A stretch of DNA of 64,000 nt from JBGTFE01 sp049799955 (GCA_049799955.1 JBARIW010000018.1:1-64000); one strand, 5' to 3'. Shown: positions 11,761 to 21,873, counted from the stretch's first letter. Numbers and translations: made by a program. The notes: generated by a model not told the origin, from the letters alone.

Positions 11761-13275
11761 TTACTGTCTCGGAGTAACTGTAACGTAGCGTGTGTTGCCT
11801 TGCCGGTTTATCAGAAGAATAATCGGCTTGCTGCCCGATTTTTCGATTGCCGCCGAAACTTCGTCCAGAGTTTTCACGGGCTGACGATTGATTTCCATAA
11901 TCACGTCGCCGCGCGTTACGCCGGCATCGGCAGCCGGACCGTCCGGGTCAACCTCCATCACGACCAAGCCTTTCGTATCGGCAGGAAGCTCCAGCTCGCG
12001 CGCGATTTGCGACGTTACGGGCTGAAGGCTCAAACCGAGTTTTCCGCCGTCGTTCGACTTGTCCGGATTTTCCTCGTTTTCATTTTTGGGTTGGTCTTTC
12101 TTTGCGCTTTCAATGTTAAATTCATCGAGCGTGGCGGTTACATCCTGAGAATTTCCATCACGCAGAAAAGTTACTTTTATCTCGGTTCCGGGCGCAGTTC
12201 CGGCGACCTTGTTACGAAGAATATTGTCGTCGTCGGTCGGTTCGCCGTTAATCGCCGTAATAATATCGCCGACTTTAATCCCGGCTTTTTCAGCCGCGCT
12301 TCCCGGTCTGACGCTGTTGACAAGAACGCCTTTCGATTCTTTCAGTTCGAAGCTTTTGGCGATGTCTTCCGTAACGGGCTGAATTCCGACGCCGAGCATT
12401 CCGCGACGGACTTTGCCGTCTTTGATAAGCTGGTCCATCACGTTTTTCGCCATATTCGAAGGAATCGAAAAGCCGATGCCGATGTTTCCGCCGCCGCCCG
12501 AATCCGAGATGATTTGCGAGTTGATGCCGATTAGCTCGCCGCTGACGTTGACGAGCGCGCCGCCGGAGTTTCCGCGATTAATCGGCGCGTCAGTTTGTAG
12601 AAAATCCTGAAATGAGCTTCCGTCGCTTAAACCGGTTTTGCGACCTTTGGCGGAGATAATTCCGGCGGTTACAGTCTGCCCGATGCCGAGCGGGTTGCCG
12701 ATGGCGAGAACGATGTCGCCGACGCGCACGTTGTCGGAATTTCCGAGATTTAAAAACGGGAAATTTTCGCCTTCGATTTTCAAAACTGCGAGGTCTGAAG
12801 GCTGGTCTGTGCCGACGATTTTCGCTTCGTAAGTTTTGTTGTCGATAAGCTGAACCGTAATTTTTTCAGCGCCTTCGACGACGTGATAATTGGTTAAAAT
12901 CGAGCCGTTCGCGCTGACGATTACGCCCGAACCGACGCCGCGCTCGATTTGCGGTCGCTGCTGTTTTTGCTGCGGCATTCCGGGGAAAAAGTCCTTGAAC
13001 ATATCGCCCAAAGGATTTTGCGGCGAAGCTTTCGCTTTCCGTTCCGAGCCGACTCTGACGACGGCGGGCGAAGTTTTATCGACAATATCGGCGTAGGAAG
13101 TTCGCACGCCGTCAACGACTATCGGCGCTTGCGGCGCTTGCGTCTGAACGGGCGCGGCTGGCGTTTCGCCGCTCAAAAAGCTTGATTTGCATCCGCCCAG
13201 AACGAGCATCGACGCAATGAGCAGAACATTCAAAAATTTCATACTTTTGTTCTCTTGAAATACTTTCTTCAACAT
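11761..13275 (-). CDS. HtrA/Deg-family periplasmic serine protease, lipoprotein
   Basis: 504 aa. A lipobox (LVLGGC, C29) anchors it to a membrane. The trypsin-like domain (about 60-265) carries H131 (TNYHVV), D161 (SDLAVL) and S237 (GNSGG). Two PDZ domains follow (about 285-370 and 410-500), the Do-type arrangement for degrading or refolding damaged envelope proteins. GGAG lies 8 nt before this ATG; an internal Met12 is an alternative start. Monocistronic, ending at the hairpin at 11697-11744. Confidence 0.93.
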   Translation of the reverse strand: MLKKVFQENKSMKFLNVLLIASMLVLGGCKSSFLSGETPAAPVQTQAPQAPIVVDGVRTSYADIVDKTSPAVVRVGSERKAKASPQNPLGDMFKDFFPGMPQQKQQRPQIERGVGSGVIVSANGSILTNYHVVEGAEKITVQLIDNKTYEAKIVGTDQPSDLAVLKIEGENFPFLNLGNSDNVRVGDIVLAIGNPLGIGQTVTAGIISAKGRKTGLSDGSSFQDFLQTDAPINRGNSGGALVNVSGELIGINSQIISDSGGGGNIGIGFSIPSNMAKNVMDQLIKDGKVRRGMLGVGIQPVTEDIAKSFELKESKGVLVNSVRPGSAAEKAGIKVGDIITAINGEPTDDDNILRNKVAGTAPGTEIKVTFLRDGNSQDVTATLDEFNIESAKKDQPKNENEENPDKSNDGGKLGLSLQPVTSQIARELELPADTKGLVVMEVDPDGPAADAGVTRGDVIMEINRQPVKTLDEVSAAIEKSGSKPIILLINRQGNTRYVTVTPRQ

Positions 13276-13421
13276 CTATGTTTCTCCAAAATTTCAGCTA
13301 ATTTCTATTTGAATATTACTCCAAATAATTGCGGATATGAATAGGTTAAGAAACTTTAAAAAAATTAGCTGTAAATTTTACGAAAAAAAGAACCGGAAGT
13401 TCGGAAATTTTTGAGTTTTTT

Positions 13422-14333
13422 TTATTTTCCCCGAACGCGCGGCGTTTCGTTTCGGAAGATATAGGCGAGTGATTTGTAGACGAGCTTGGCGCAGAGAAAA
13501 GCGGGCGCGTCGGAATTTTCGGCTTTTGAAAATTCGACCAAATCCATCCCGATAATGCGGCGTTTTTGCGCCAGTTTTTTTATCAGATACAAAGTTTCAT
13601 ACCAGCCGAGCCCGCCGGGTTCGGGCGTGCCGGTCGTCGGGACGAGCGAAGGGTCAAGCCCGTCGATGTCGATTGTCAGGTAAACATTTTCGGTTAAGGA
13701 GTTTACGGCGTCGTCAATCCAGTCGGTTCGCCCGACGATGTCTTTCGCCCAGAAGATTTTCGTCGGCAGATTTTCGTCCGAAAGCGAGCGCGCTTCGTCC
13801 GCCGAAATCGAGCGGATTCCGACCTGTACGGAAGGAATCCGCAAATCCTTGACGACGCGAGCCATAATCGAAGCGTGCGAATGCTTAGTTCCGTCGTATT
13901 CGTCGCGCAAATCGGCGTGCGCGTCTATCTGCAAAACCGAAAGATTGTGATATTTTTCGGCGTGAGCGCGGATAATCGGTGCTGATACGGAATGTTCCGC
14001 GCCGAGCATACAGAGAAATTTTCCGGTCGCAAGCAAATCTCTGGTGAAATCGTAAAGCCCGTTCATCATCGCTTCGGGCGTTTCGCGCGGCGCAAATTCT
14101 TCGAGCGTGTGAATCCCGATTTTGTAAACTTCCGAATCGGTTTCTTCCTCGTAAAGCTCCATATTGCGCGAAGCTTCGATAATCGCCATCGCGCCTTCGC
14201 CCGTTCCCGTTCCGAAGGAAACCGTTCCTTCATAAGAGACAGGCAAAACAAGAACTCGCGCAGTATCGAACGAAGAAAATTCCTCTTCGTCGATGCCGCC
14301 GAAATTCATCGGAAGATGTGCTGACTCAGACAT
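13422..14333 (-). CDS. speB: Agmatinase
   Basis: 303 aa, ureohydrolase family. It would hydrolyse agmatine to putrescine and urea using a Mn pair. Metal-binding motifs are visible: GAEHS, DAHADLRDEYDG (about 137-148) and DIDGLDPS near residue 220. Agmatinase rather than arginase is inferred from the neighbours: arginine decarboxylase upstream supplies agmatine, and a deoxyhypusine-synthase-like enzyme lies between. Same strand as those genes, separated from the latter by an inverted repeat. Confidence 0.9.
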   Translation of the reverse strand: MSESAHLPMNFGGIDEEEFSSFDTARVLVLPVSYEGTVSFGTGTGEGAMAIIEASRNMELYEEETDSEVYKIGIHTLEEFAPRETPEAMMNGLYDFTRDLLATGKFLCMLGAEHSVSAPIIRAHAEKYHNLSVLQIDAHADLRDEYDGTKHSHASIMARVVKDLRIPSVQVGIRSISADEARSLSDENLPTKIFWAKDIVGRTDWIDDAVNSLTENVYLTIDIDGLDPSLVPTTGTPEPGGLGWYETLYLIKKLAQKRRIIGMDLVEFSKAENSDAPAFLCAKLVYKSLAYIFRNETPRVRGK

Positions 14334-14405
14334 ATTTCATTTATCATTTATCATTTACCATTTATCAGAAGAAAATTGATAAATGGTAAATGATAAATGT
14401 TCAAT
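14334..14405. repeat. Inverted repeat of CATTTATCATTTACC words
   Basis: Arms CATTTATCATTTACCATT and AATGGTAAATGATAAATG around AGAAGAAAA, between agmatinase and the deoxyhypusine-synthase-like gene. Confidence 0.8.
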
Positions 14406-14406
14406 G

Positions 14407-15468
14407 TTAAGGGATATCGACTCCCAAATCCTTGCCGCTGAATGAAAATGTCGGGCGTTTGCGACCTTTCATGTATTTGGCGGCGGTTTGCGAAAGCGCC
14501 GTTACGAGCAAAGGCAGAGCGATTGACGGGTCGCTCGGAACATAAGCCGTTATCGCGTTTTTCAGAAGCTTGCCGAAAACACAGGTGTGATTTCCGCCGA
14601 ACGAAGGCGTTCTGATGTCGAGCGGAACCGAATCGGTCGTAACGGAAACGGCGTATTTGTGCCCGCGCGGGTTCGTTCGTGTAATGTAGGAAGAAATCTC
14701 CGCCATATTGACCATATTCTGACTGCAAGTGCTGCCGAGTGTCAGGATGCCGGAATTGCGCGTTCGCTGCGCAATCGTCATCATTTCCATCGTGTCCTGC
14801 GTGATGTCGAAGGTAAATTGAATCTTCTTTTCAAAACGCGAGCGGGCGATTCCGACCGAAAGAGGACTTGCCAGAACGTCGGGGCAAAAAACCGGAATGC
14901 GCGATTTGAACGCAGCGGTCAAAATGCCGTCTTCGTGGGCGATTTCAGCAAGTTCGCGTCCGAGAAGATGCAAAAATTCACGAATCGAATAAGGGCGCGT
15001 GTGCTCCAGTTGGTTAATCACGCTGCCAATCCATTCGTCGGCTTCGTGATATTCTTCGGTATTGGCGAGCAAATCGCCGATTCGCGCGACTTCCGACGCT
15101 TCCAGCTCGTCATCCGACATCGAAGGATGCGCCTGATAATGATTGCGTCCGAGCGTTTCGTGAATGTCGTGAAAAAGAACCTGACCGGACATCACGATAA
15201 CGTCAACAAAACGGTTTTTGATGACATAAGCCAGAAGTCGCCGCATTCCCGAAGGAATCAGATTTCCCGAACCGCATAAATAAATCGTCGAATTATCGTC
15301 GAGCATATCGAGCCAGATGCGATGCGCCTCGGCTAATTGTTTTGCTCCGAAACCCGCGCCTTCCATCTTTTCCAGAAGTCCTGCAACGCTGCGGTCGCGG
15401 TCAACCGGAATCGGTCTGGTCGGAACGGTTAAAAATTTCGAAGCCTTTGTTTTTCTTTGAGCTACCAT
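14407..15468 (-). CDS. Deoxyhypusine synthase-like protein, probable homospermidine synthase
   Basis: 353 aa, deoxyhypusine synthase family with a Rossmann-like NAD fold (YLCGSGNLIPSG, VIVMSGQVLFHDI, FCPDVLASPLSVG). Bacteria lack the eIF5A substrate, and family members in polyamine operons make homospermidine or related amines from putrescine; that is the likely role here given agmatinase and arginine decarboxylase beside it. The PKHH segment holding the catalytic Lys of eukaryotic enzymes is not recognisable; the corresponding stretch reads GSTCSQNMVN, so the mechanism may differ. Confidence 0.8.
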   Translation of the reverse strand: MVAQRKTKASKFLTVPTRPIPVDRDRSVAGLLEKMEGAGFGAKQLAEAHRIWLDMLDDNSTIYLCGSGNLIPSGMRRLLAYVIKNRFVDVIVMSGQVLFHDIHETLGRNHYQAHPSMSDDELEASEVARIGDLLANTEEYHEADEWIGSVINQLEHTRPYSIREFLHLLGRELAEIAHEDGILTAAFKSRIPVFCPDVLASPLSVGIARSRFEKKIQFTFDITQDTMEMMTIAQRTRNSGILTLGSTCSQNMVNMAEISSYITRTNPRGHKYAVSVTTDSVPLDIRTPSFGGNHTCVFGKLLKNAITAYVPSDPSIALPLLVTALSQTAAKYMKGRKRPTFSFSGKDLGVDIP

Positions 15469-15505
15469 ACTTTCTCCAAATAAAAATAAATTATATCTAT
15501 AATTT

Positions 15506-15760
15506 CTATGATGAAAACACTGAATTACCAGCGTTAACTTCGTCTGTTGTATAAAATTCTAAAAAATAGCAAACGGCGCAGCGGTAAGCTTTAACGTGAT
15601 ACGCATCTCTGTTTTTCGTTTTCAGTCCTGACCAAAACGATTGTTCAGGCTCGCCCTCAACCCATACCTGCTGCTGCTTAATCTGATAATCTCCGAGGTC
15701 GAGAACAAAGCCTTCGTTCATTACGCCGCCGCATTTTAAGCATCTATTATCGGTCGTCAT
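15506..15760 (-). CDS. Small zinc-ribbon protein
   Basis: 84 aa. CLKCGG near the N-terminus and CAVC near residue 58 form a zinc ribbon around a WVEGEP central segment, as in PF20097-type small zinc ribbons. Five bases separate its start from the arginine decarboxylase stop, so it is in the polyamine operon. Function unknown. Confidence 0.75.
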   Translation of the reverse strand: MTTDNRCLKCGGVMNEGFVLDLGDYQIKQQQVWVEGEPEQSFWSGLKTKNRDAYHVKAYRCAVCYFLEFYTTDEVNAGNSVFSS

Positions 15761-15764
15761 AAAT

Positions 15765-17693
15765 CTACTCGCCTCCGTTCGGCGAAAGATACGTGTAACT
15801 GTTCGCTTGCTGTTCGTAATATTCGATTAACTGGTAACCGATTTTTTCGGAGATTTCATCATCCTTAATACGCCGCATAACGGTTTTCCGAAACTGGTCG
15901 TTTAGCTGCGCCGTGTCGAAGCGAACCATCTCGACGGCATCGCCGAGCGTCCCGCCCTGTATAACTTTTCTGATAATATAACCGTCTTCGCCGATGTGTA
16001 TGTGAGCTTCGTGCGGAACTCCGAACAGATTATGATTATTTCCCATTACTTCCTGATACGCGCCGACCAGCATCATCGCCAGATAATACGGCTCGTTTTT
16101 TTCGAGCTTGTGCAGTTCGAGAACGGATTTGACATCGTGAAGGTCGATAAACTTTTCGACGATGCCGTCCGAATCGCACGTTATATCACATAATGTAGCA
16201 TATTCGGTCGGCTTTTTGTTGAGCTTATGTATCGGGATAATCGGAAAAAGCTGCTCCAAAGCCCAGTTGTCGGGCATCGAGCGAAAGACCGAAAAGTTTG
16301 CCAGATATTTCGCGCACAAAAGGCGTCGAAGCTCGTCAAACTCTTCTGCGACATACTTTTTCTGCTGCGCGAACTCGTCGGCTTTTTCGCAAACGTCCCA
16401 GAAAAGAACCTCGCCCTTACCACGGTCTTCGAGGGAAATCAAGCCGAGATTGAACATTGTAAAAAGTTCTTCGCGCTGTTCGAGCGCGTCATGATAATAT
16501 TCGCGATAGTTTTTCGCGTTCAGCGTCTCGCGCAAATCGTAAAGCTCTTTGACGACCTGCGGGTCATCTTCGTCGAGTACAAGCGGCGAGCTGATGTCGT
16601 CAACGACGGTTTCGATTTCGTCCTGAATATTTGTAACAAGAATCGCGTGATAAGCCGAAAGATAGCGTCCCGATTCCTGAATAATCGTCGGATGCGGAAC
16701 GTCTTCGTCGTCGCAAACGGTTTTGATAACGTAAATTACGTCGTTTGCAAATTCCTGCGCGTTGTAGTTTGCCGAAGATTCGAACGATGTCCGCGAGCCG
16801 TCGTAATCGACCGCCATTCCGCCGCCGACATCCAAGAATTGAATCGGAATATTCATCTGGCGGATTTTCGCGTATGTTCGCGCCGCCTCGCGCATCGCGC
16901 TTTTAATCCGTTTAATATCAGTAAGCTGCGAGCCGATATGAAAATGCAGAAGCTTGAGCATATCCGTTCGACCGGCTTTTTGCAGGCGATGGATTACTTC
17001 CAGAATCTCGGTCGTCGTCAGACCGAATTTTGCCGCTTCGCCGCCCGATTTTTCCCATTTGCCCGAGCCTTTCGAATAAAGCTTGACGCGCACGCCGACC
17101 ATCGGAAGATTTACTTTCGCGTTTTCGGCAAGAGCTTCTTCGGCAAGGCTGAGCGTGTGGTCGAGCTCGCTCATTTTTTCGATAACGATGACGACGTTTT
17201 TTCCGGCTTGCGCGCCCGCAAAAGCGAGCCGAACAAAATCTCTATCCTTAAAGCCGTTGAGAACCAGAAGGCTTTCCGAAGGCTGCTCCATTGCCAAAGC
17301 GGCGTAAAGCTCGGCTTTCGAACCGGCTTCGAGACCGAAATTGTAGCGTTTTCCTTCGCGCAAATATTCTTCGACGACGGCGCGATTTTGATTTACCTTC
17401 ATCGGATAGACGCACATATGCCCGCCGTCGTAGCCGAATTCCTTGATAGAGTTTTTGAATGATTTTTGTAATTTTCGGACTTGTCCGGCGAGAAGCTGCG
17501 GGAATCTGAGCAAAATGGGCGTGTTTATTCCGCGTTTTCGCAAATCTTCGACGATTTCATAAACGTCAGCCGAATTGCTGTCATTTTCCGAAGCGCGAAC
17601 AATCAAATGACCGTGGCGATTTACGCCGAAATAACCTTGTCCCCAATTATCAATCCCGTATGTTTCGATTGTCTGCTCGATGACCGTGCTCAA
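15765..17693 (-). CDS. speA: Biosynthetic arginine decarboxylase
   Basis: 642 aa, the usual length of the PLP-dependent SpeA type. It converts arginine to agmatine plus CO2 in the cytosol. The PLP lysine lies in YPMKVNQN (about 107); the glycine-rich phosphate loop is FLDVGGGMAVDYDGS; LHFHIGSQ and WALEQLFPIIP are further signatures. It heads the minus-strand cluster speA, zinc ribbon, DHS-like enzyme, agmatinase, giving arginine to agmatine to putrescine to a longer amine. Confidence 0.95.
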   Translation of the reverse strand: MSTVIEQTIETYGIDNWGQGYFGVNRHGHLIVRASENDSNSADVYEIVEDLRKRGINTPILLRFPQLLAGQVRKLQKSFKNSIKEFGYDGGHMCVYPMKVNQNRAVVEEYLREGKRYNFGLEAGSKAELYAALAMEQPSESLLVLNGFKDRDFVRLAFAGAQAGKNVVIVIEKMSELDHTLSLAEEALAENAKVNLPMVGVRVKLYSKGSGKWEKSGGEAAKFGLTTTEILEVIHRLQKAGRTDMLKLLHFHIGSQLTDIKRIKSAMREAARTYAKIRQMNIPIQFLDVGGGMAVDYDGSRTSFESSANYNAQEFANDVIYVIKTVCDDEDVPHPTIIQESGRYLSAYHAILVTNIQDEIETVVDDISSPLVLDEDDPQVVKELYDLRETLNAKNYREYYHDALEQREELFTMFNLGLISLEDRGKGEVLFWDVCEKADEFAQQKKYVAEEFDELRRLLCAKYLANFSVFRSMPDNWALEQLFPIIPIHKLNKKPTEYATLCDITCDSDGIVEKFIDLHDVKSVLELHKLEKNEPYYLAMMLVGAYQEVMGNNHNLFGVPHEAHIHIGEDGYIIRKVIQGGTLGDAVEMVRFDTAQLNDQFRKTVMRRIKDDEISEKIGYQLIEYYEQQANSYTYLSPNGGE

Positions 17694-17811
17694 TATTTAT
17701 GTTCTCCAAAAATAAAATTGCCGATTCGGAAGCTTCCGAAAGAGCAAATTGAAAATTACAACTTATAAGAAATGTATCAAAAAACAAATGTCATAACAAC
17801 AACTATTTTTT

Positions 17812-17890
17812 TAGTGAATAGTGAACAGTGAAAAGTGAATAGTTTAAGAATTTTCTTTACTGTTCACTATTCACTATTCGCTGTTCACTG
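17812..17890. repeat. Inverted repeat of AGTGAATAGTGAAC words
   Basis: Left arm of near-tandem AGTGAATAG/AGTGAACAG, spacer AAGAATTTTCTTT, right arm CTGTTCACTATTCACTATTC. It occupies the 378-bp divergent gap between speA and the pilin gene; the rest of the gap (17891-18071) is AT-rich with no recognised element beyond presumed promoters. Same words at 32428-32502. Confidence 0.8.
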
Positions 17891-18071
17891 ATTCTGGCAT
17901 ACGCCTTGCTAAATTCAATAGCGTTTTAGATTTTTCTTCGCGGAAAATCGACTAAATGCTTGTAAATTGATTGAATTTACTGCTCCTTATCAAATAACTT
18001 GGACAAGAAATGTCAATTTTATGTGCCAAATTTTGTCACTTCTTTGAATATTTTTAAGTGAGGTTTTATCT

Positions 18072-18494
18072 ATGAACAATAAAAAACAAAGCGGCTTTTC
18101 ATTAATCGAATTACTTTTGGTTATTGTAATTATCGGCGTTCTGGCGACGATTACATTTCCTTTTCTTTACAGTGCAAAACACGCTGCTGAAAACGGCAAC
18201 GCTTTTGCGAGTATGCGAACGATTGCTTCGAGTCAGGTTAGCTTTTTCTCGCAGAACGGCAGATTTGCGCGGTTTGATGAATTAAATACCGCCCAGATGA
18301 ACGGTTTGGGAAATGTAACCTCGAACGTCCTGACGCGTGATAAATTTGCGTTTACGATGACTCCGGGAATTCCGACCGATGCACAGCTTCGCAGCGGATA
18401 TTCGATAACCGCGACGAAAGCGGTTACAGGCAGCGAGCTTCCGAATGTGCTTTCGCTCACGCAAACCGGACAAATCGTCCAGGTTCTCCCGTAA
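18072..18494 (+). CDS. Type IV pilin-like prepilin
   Basis: 140 aa. A short basic leader ends at the prepilin peptidase site (QSG then FSLIELLLVIVI, with the conserved Glu at mature position 5), followed by the long hydrophobic N-terminal helix. The globular part lacks the Cys pair of many major pilins. It may be a major pilin or a pseudopilin; no other pilus genes are in the window. AAGTGAGG precedes the start. Confidence 0.88.
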   Translation: MNNKKQSGFSLIELLLVIVIIGVLATITFPFLYSAKHAAENGNAFASMRTIASSQVSFFSQNGRFARFDELNTAQMNGLGNVTSNVLTRDKFAFTMTPGIPTDAQLRSGYSITATKAVTGSELPNVLSLTQTGQIVQVLP

Positions 18495-18542
18495 TTTCCG
18501 TTAAATCCAATAATCTTCTCCCGAAAAATTAGGTGATAAACC

Positions 18543-20207
18543 ATGAATGTATTTGAAGACCTTGTTGAAGAGTTAAAAGAAGAGAATTTACTTGAAGAGA
18601 CTGTAATTGAAACAAATCGAGAGCAGGAGAAAAATTTCGAAAGCCACGAGAATGAGGCTGAAATTCTTCATGTCGGCGACGCCGTCGATACCGAAATGCC
18701 CGAGGACGGGGAAAATGAATTTTCCGAAAACATCGAGTCATCAGAGTTAAGCTCCGAAACGGAAATGTCCGCGGAAAATCCGGCGGCGGATGAAGAAACT
18801 GACGCCGAAAGCCCGGAATATGCAGAATCGGTCGAAATCGAATCGCAGCCGCAGCAAGCCAAAGGCGTCGAGTTTTATCGCCAGCGCGCGATGAAGGAAG
18901 TTTCCGGCTTGCAGATGGTCGAGCATGTTTTGTCGGGCGTCGAGCGCGAGCAGATGAAGGTAATTCCAAAACCTTACGACGACCTGGAAGCAAAGAAGAT
19001 TTTGCATCATTTTTTGCAGGTTTCGAAAGATTTAAATTCGCCCGAACACGCGCAGGCGGAATTTGCCTTGATGCAGGAAACCGAAAGCTGGTATTCGGCT
19101 CTCTCGCACCGCGATAAAAACGTTTCTATTACGCATCTGCGCCGTTACTGCGAAACGACGCGACCGCTTTTAAGCTCGCAGGCGCTTATCTCGGTTGCGC
19201 GATTTTACCGCAATTCTCCGTTTTCCGAGCAGGTAAGAAGCAAATTCGACCTGGTTATCACGAGACTTTTTGCAAAAGACGTGGGCGGCGAAAAAAGGCA
19301 GATGGTCTTTGAAAGAGAAGACATGATAAAGCATTTGACGATGCTTTACGGCGAATGGGCGAGCATTCCGCTTTACGCGGCAAATGAAGACGATTCGGAT
19401 ATTTTGCTGATTGTACTGAAATTTGAAGACTTTATGGCGGAAGCCGAAAATGCCGAGAACTTCGACGAGCTTATAAAAAATGATTTCTTCAACCGCCTGC
19501 GTATGTTTAAGGAAAGTACGCATGAGAACTTTTTCGCGCCGCTCGTTACATCGACGGCGATAGAATGCAACGTTCGCGTGGGCAATCGCTATGTCGATTT
19601 GATTCAGCAGGAAAAGGAAAACACCGAAAGTGAAAAACTCGAAGACAAATACGGATTTTTGCACGACCAGACTATTTCCGAAGCCGCCAGCAAAACTCTC
19701 CAGCTCATCGAACTGTTAAAGGAAAGAGCTTTGGAAATCGAGCCGGAATATGCGGAAGACGAAGAAATCGAAGTAATCGAACCGCAGCCGCAGACCGTTT
19801 CAAAGGAAAAAACCGGAAAAGTAAAAGCGACAAAGAAAAGCAGCCGTTTTGCGGTTAATAAATGGCTGCTGGCGGCAACCGCTCTGGTTGTTTTATTTAA
19901 CATCGGTCTTTACTTCTACGCGAGGTCTAACTACGATGTCCCGGAAAACGCTTCGCAAAATGTGCAGCGCGTGAATCTGGATAATTCCGTATTGAAGGAC
20001 TTTATCAAGGAAGGACGAATTGCCAATGAAACATTTTTCGGCGTCGTTCAGCCTTCGTGGGCAACTCTCGAACAGGAAAAGAAGGAAGATGTTTTGAAAA
20101 AAATCTACGCGACGGCGGGCGAGAAAGCGTTTAATAAAGTTGAGCTTCTCAACAAAGACGGCAAAATTGTCGGGTACGCCGATGCCCAAAACGTCCAGGC
20201 TTATTAA
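18543..20207 (+). CDS. Large acidic single-TM protein, unknown
   Basis: 554 aa. Residues 1-110 are extremely Glu-rich and low in complexity. A helical middle (about 115-420) follows, then a Lys-rich stop-transfer segment and one TM helix (NKWLLAATALVVLFNIGLYF, about 441-460), leaving a 95-residue C-terminal domain outside. The topology suggests a cytosolic scaffold tethered to the membrane. Function unknown. It lies 48 bp after the pilin gene and may be co-transcribed; a strong terminator follows. Confidence 0.75.
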   Translation: MNVFEDLVEELKEENLLEETVIETNREQEKNFESHENEAEILHVGDAVDTEMPEDGENEFSENIESSELSSETEMSAENPAADEETDAESPEYAESVEIESQPQQAKGVEFYRQRAMKEVSGLQMVEHVLSGVEREQMKVIPKPYDDLEAKKILHHFLQVSKDLNSPEHAQAEFALMQETESWYSALSHRDKNVSITHLRRYCETTRPLLSSQALISVARFYRNSPFSEQVRSKFDLVITRLFAKDVGGEKRQMVFEREDMIKHLTMLYGEWASIPLYAANEDDSDILLIVLKFEDFMAEAENAENFDELIKNDFFNRLRMFKESTHENFFAPLVTSTAIECNVRVGNRYVDLIQQEKENTESEKLEDKYGFLHDQTISEAASKTLQLIELLKERALEIEPEYAEDEEIEVIEPQPQTVSKEKTGKVKATKKSSRFAVNKWLLAATALVVLFNIGLYFYARSNYDVPENASQNVQRVNLDNSVLKDFIKEGRIANETFFGVVQPSWATLEQEKKEDVLKKIYATAGEKAFNKVELLNKDGKIVGYADAQNVQAY

Positions 20208-20233
20208 ATTTAACAATACCGGAACCGAAAAAA

Positions 20234-20264
20234 ACGGGTACTGAATTCAGTACCCGTTTTTTTT
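20234..20264 (+). terminator. Intrinsic terminator
   Basis: A perfect palindrome ACGGGTACTG-AATT-CAGTACCCGT is followed by eight T residues, 26 bp after the preceding stop codon. Confidence 0.95.
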
Positions 20265-20416
20265 GATTTTCTACAAATTTGTAGCTTTTTAGATTTCTTT
20301 TTTTTTGCGTTTTAAAGTTCCGGGGAACTATTGTAAAATTCCTTTTTTGAAATTTGTGATTTAAATCGCAGACCATCCAAAAAAATTTAACTAGCCAAAT
20401 ATTAATAGGAGATTTA

Positions 20417-21844
20417 ATGAACGCAACTGCAAAAAATGTATTGAACTATGCCGCCGACCAGGGCGCGAGATTTGTTTCCGTGCGTTTCACGGACTTAATC
20501 GGCTCCTGGCATCATCTGACATTCCCGATTGAACAACTTACGGAAGATTCATTTGAAGAAGGTTTTGGTTTTGATGCCTCTTCACTGAGAGGCTGGGCGG
20601 CGATTCACGAATCGGATATGCTTCTGATGCCCGACCCGTCGCGCTGCTGGGTTGACCCGTTTGCCGAAGAAACGACGATTTGTTTAATTGCCGACGTGCG
20701 CGACCCGGTTACGAAAGAAGGCTATGGCTTAGACCCGCGCTCGGTCGCCATCCGCGCCGAAAGCTATCTTCGATTTACGGGCATTGCCGACACGGTTTAC
20801 ATCGGACCGGAAGCCGAATTTTTCGTTTTCGACGAGGTTTTTTATCACAACAACCAGCAAAGCGCCGGATATTCCGTAAATTCCGAGGAAGGACACTGGA
20901 ACACGGGCAGAAACGGCAACGATATGATGCCGAATTTCGGTTATCACATCCGCGCTAAAGAAGGCTATGTTCCGGTCGCGCCGATGGACACTCTGATTGA
21001 CCTTCGCAATTCGATTTCGATGATTCTCGGCGATGTCGGCATCAACGTCGAATGTCATCATCACGAAGTTGCCACCGCCGGACAATGCGAAATCGATTTT
21101 CGCTTTTCAAATCTCCTGCACACGGCTGACAATCTCCAGCTTTTTAAATACGTCGTCAAAAACACGGCACACATTCACGGCAAAACCGCAACGTTTATGC
21201 CGAAACCGCTTTACGGCGATAACGGTTCGGGAATGCACTGTCATCAATCCTTGTGGAAAGACGGCGAACCGCTTTTCGGCGGCGACCAGTATGCCGGACT
21301 TTCGGAAATGGCAAAATATTACATCGGCGGACTTCTGAAACACGCGCCCGCGCTGATTGCCTTCGCCGCGCCGACGACGAACAGTTATAAAAGATTAGTT
21401 CCGGGCTTTGAAGCGCCGGTCAATCTCGCCTATTCCGCCAGAAACCGTTCGGCAGCCGTCCGCATCCCGATGTTTTCGCAATCGCCGAAAGCCAAACGCC
21501 TCGAATTTCGTCCGCCCGACCCGTCATGCAACCCTTATATCACATTCGCCGCGCTCCTCATGGCAGGACTCGACGGCGTGCAGAACCGCATCGACCCGGG
21601 CGAACCGCTCGACAAGGACATATACGACTTGTCGCCCGAAGAATTAAAAGATGTTCCGTCATTGCCGGGAAGTCTGGATGAAGCCTTAAAAGCTCTGGAA
21701 GACGACCACGAATTCCTGCTCAAAGGCGACGTTTTTACGATGACGATGATTGAAAAATGGATTAAATACAAACGCGAAAACGAAATTCAACCATTGCGTT
21801 TAAGACCGCATCCGCTTGAGTTTCAGATGTATTACGACATCTAA
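20417..21844 (+). CDS. glnA: Glutamine synthetase type I
   Basis: 475 aa. It makes glutamine from glutamate, ammonia and ATP, in the cytosol as a dodecamer. Visible signatures: the Asp-50-type latch segment DASSLRGW, metal-site FIGPEAEFFVF-like YIGPEAEFFVF, NGSGMHCHQSLW, and KRLVPGFEAPV. IYDLSPEE contains the Tyr that is adenylylated in GSI-beta enzymes, suggesting GlnE control is possible. Start follows AATAGGAG. It has its own terminator at 21874-21903. Confidence 0.97.
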   Translation: MNATAKNVLNYAADQGARFVSVRFTDLIGSWHHLTFPIEQLTEDSFEEGFGFDASSLRGWAAIHESDMLLMPDPSRCWVDPFAEETTICLIADVRDPVTKEGYGLDPRSVAIRAESYLRFTGIADTVYIGPEAEFFVFDEVFYHNNQQSAGYSVNSEEGHWNTGRNGNDMMPNFGYHIRAKEGYVPVAPMDTLIDLRNSISMILGDVGINVECHHHEVATAGQCEIDFRFSNLLHTADNLQLFKYVVKNTAHIHGKTATFMPKPLYGDNGSGMHCHQSLWKDGEPLFGGDQYAGLSEMAKYYIGGLLKHAPALIAFAAPTTNSYKRLVPGFEAPVNLAYSARNRSAAVRIPMFSQSPKAKRLEFRPPDPSCNPYITFAALLMAGLDGVQNRIDPGEPLDKDIYDLSPEELKDVPSLPGSLDEALKALEDDHEFLLKGDVFTMTMIEKWIKYKRENEIQPLRLRPHPLEFQMYYDI

Positions 21845-21873
21845 AACACGCGCGAAAATCAATCAAAACCTGA

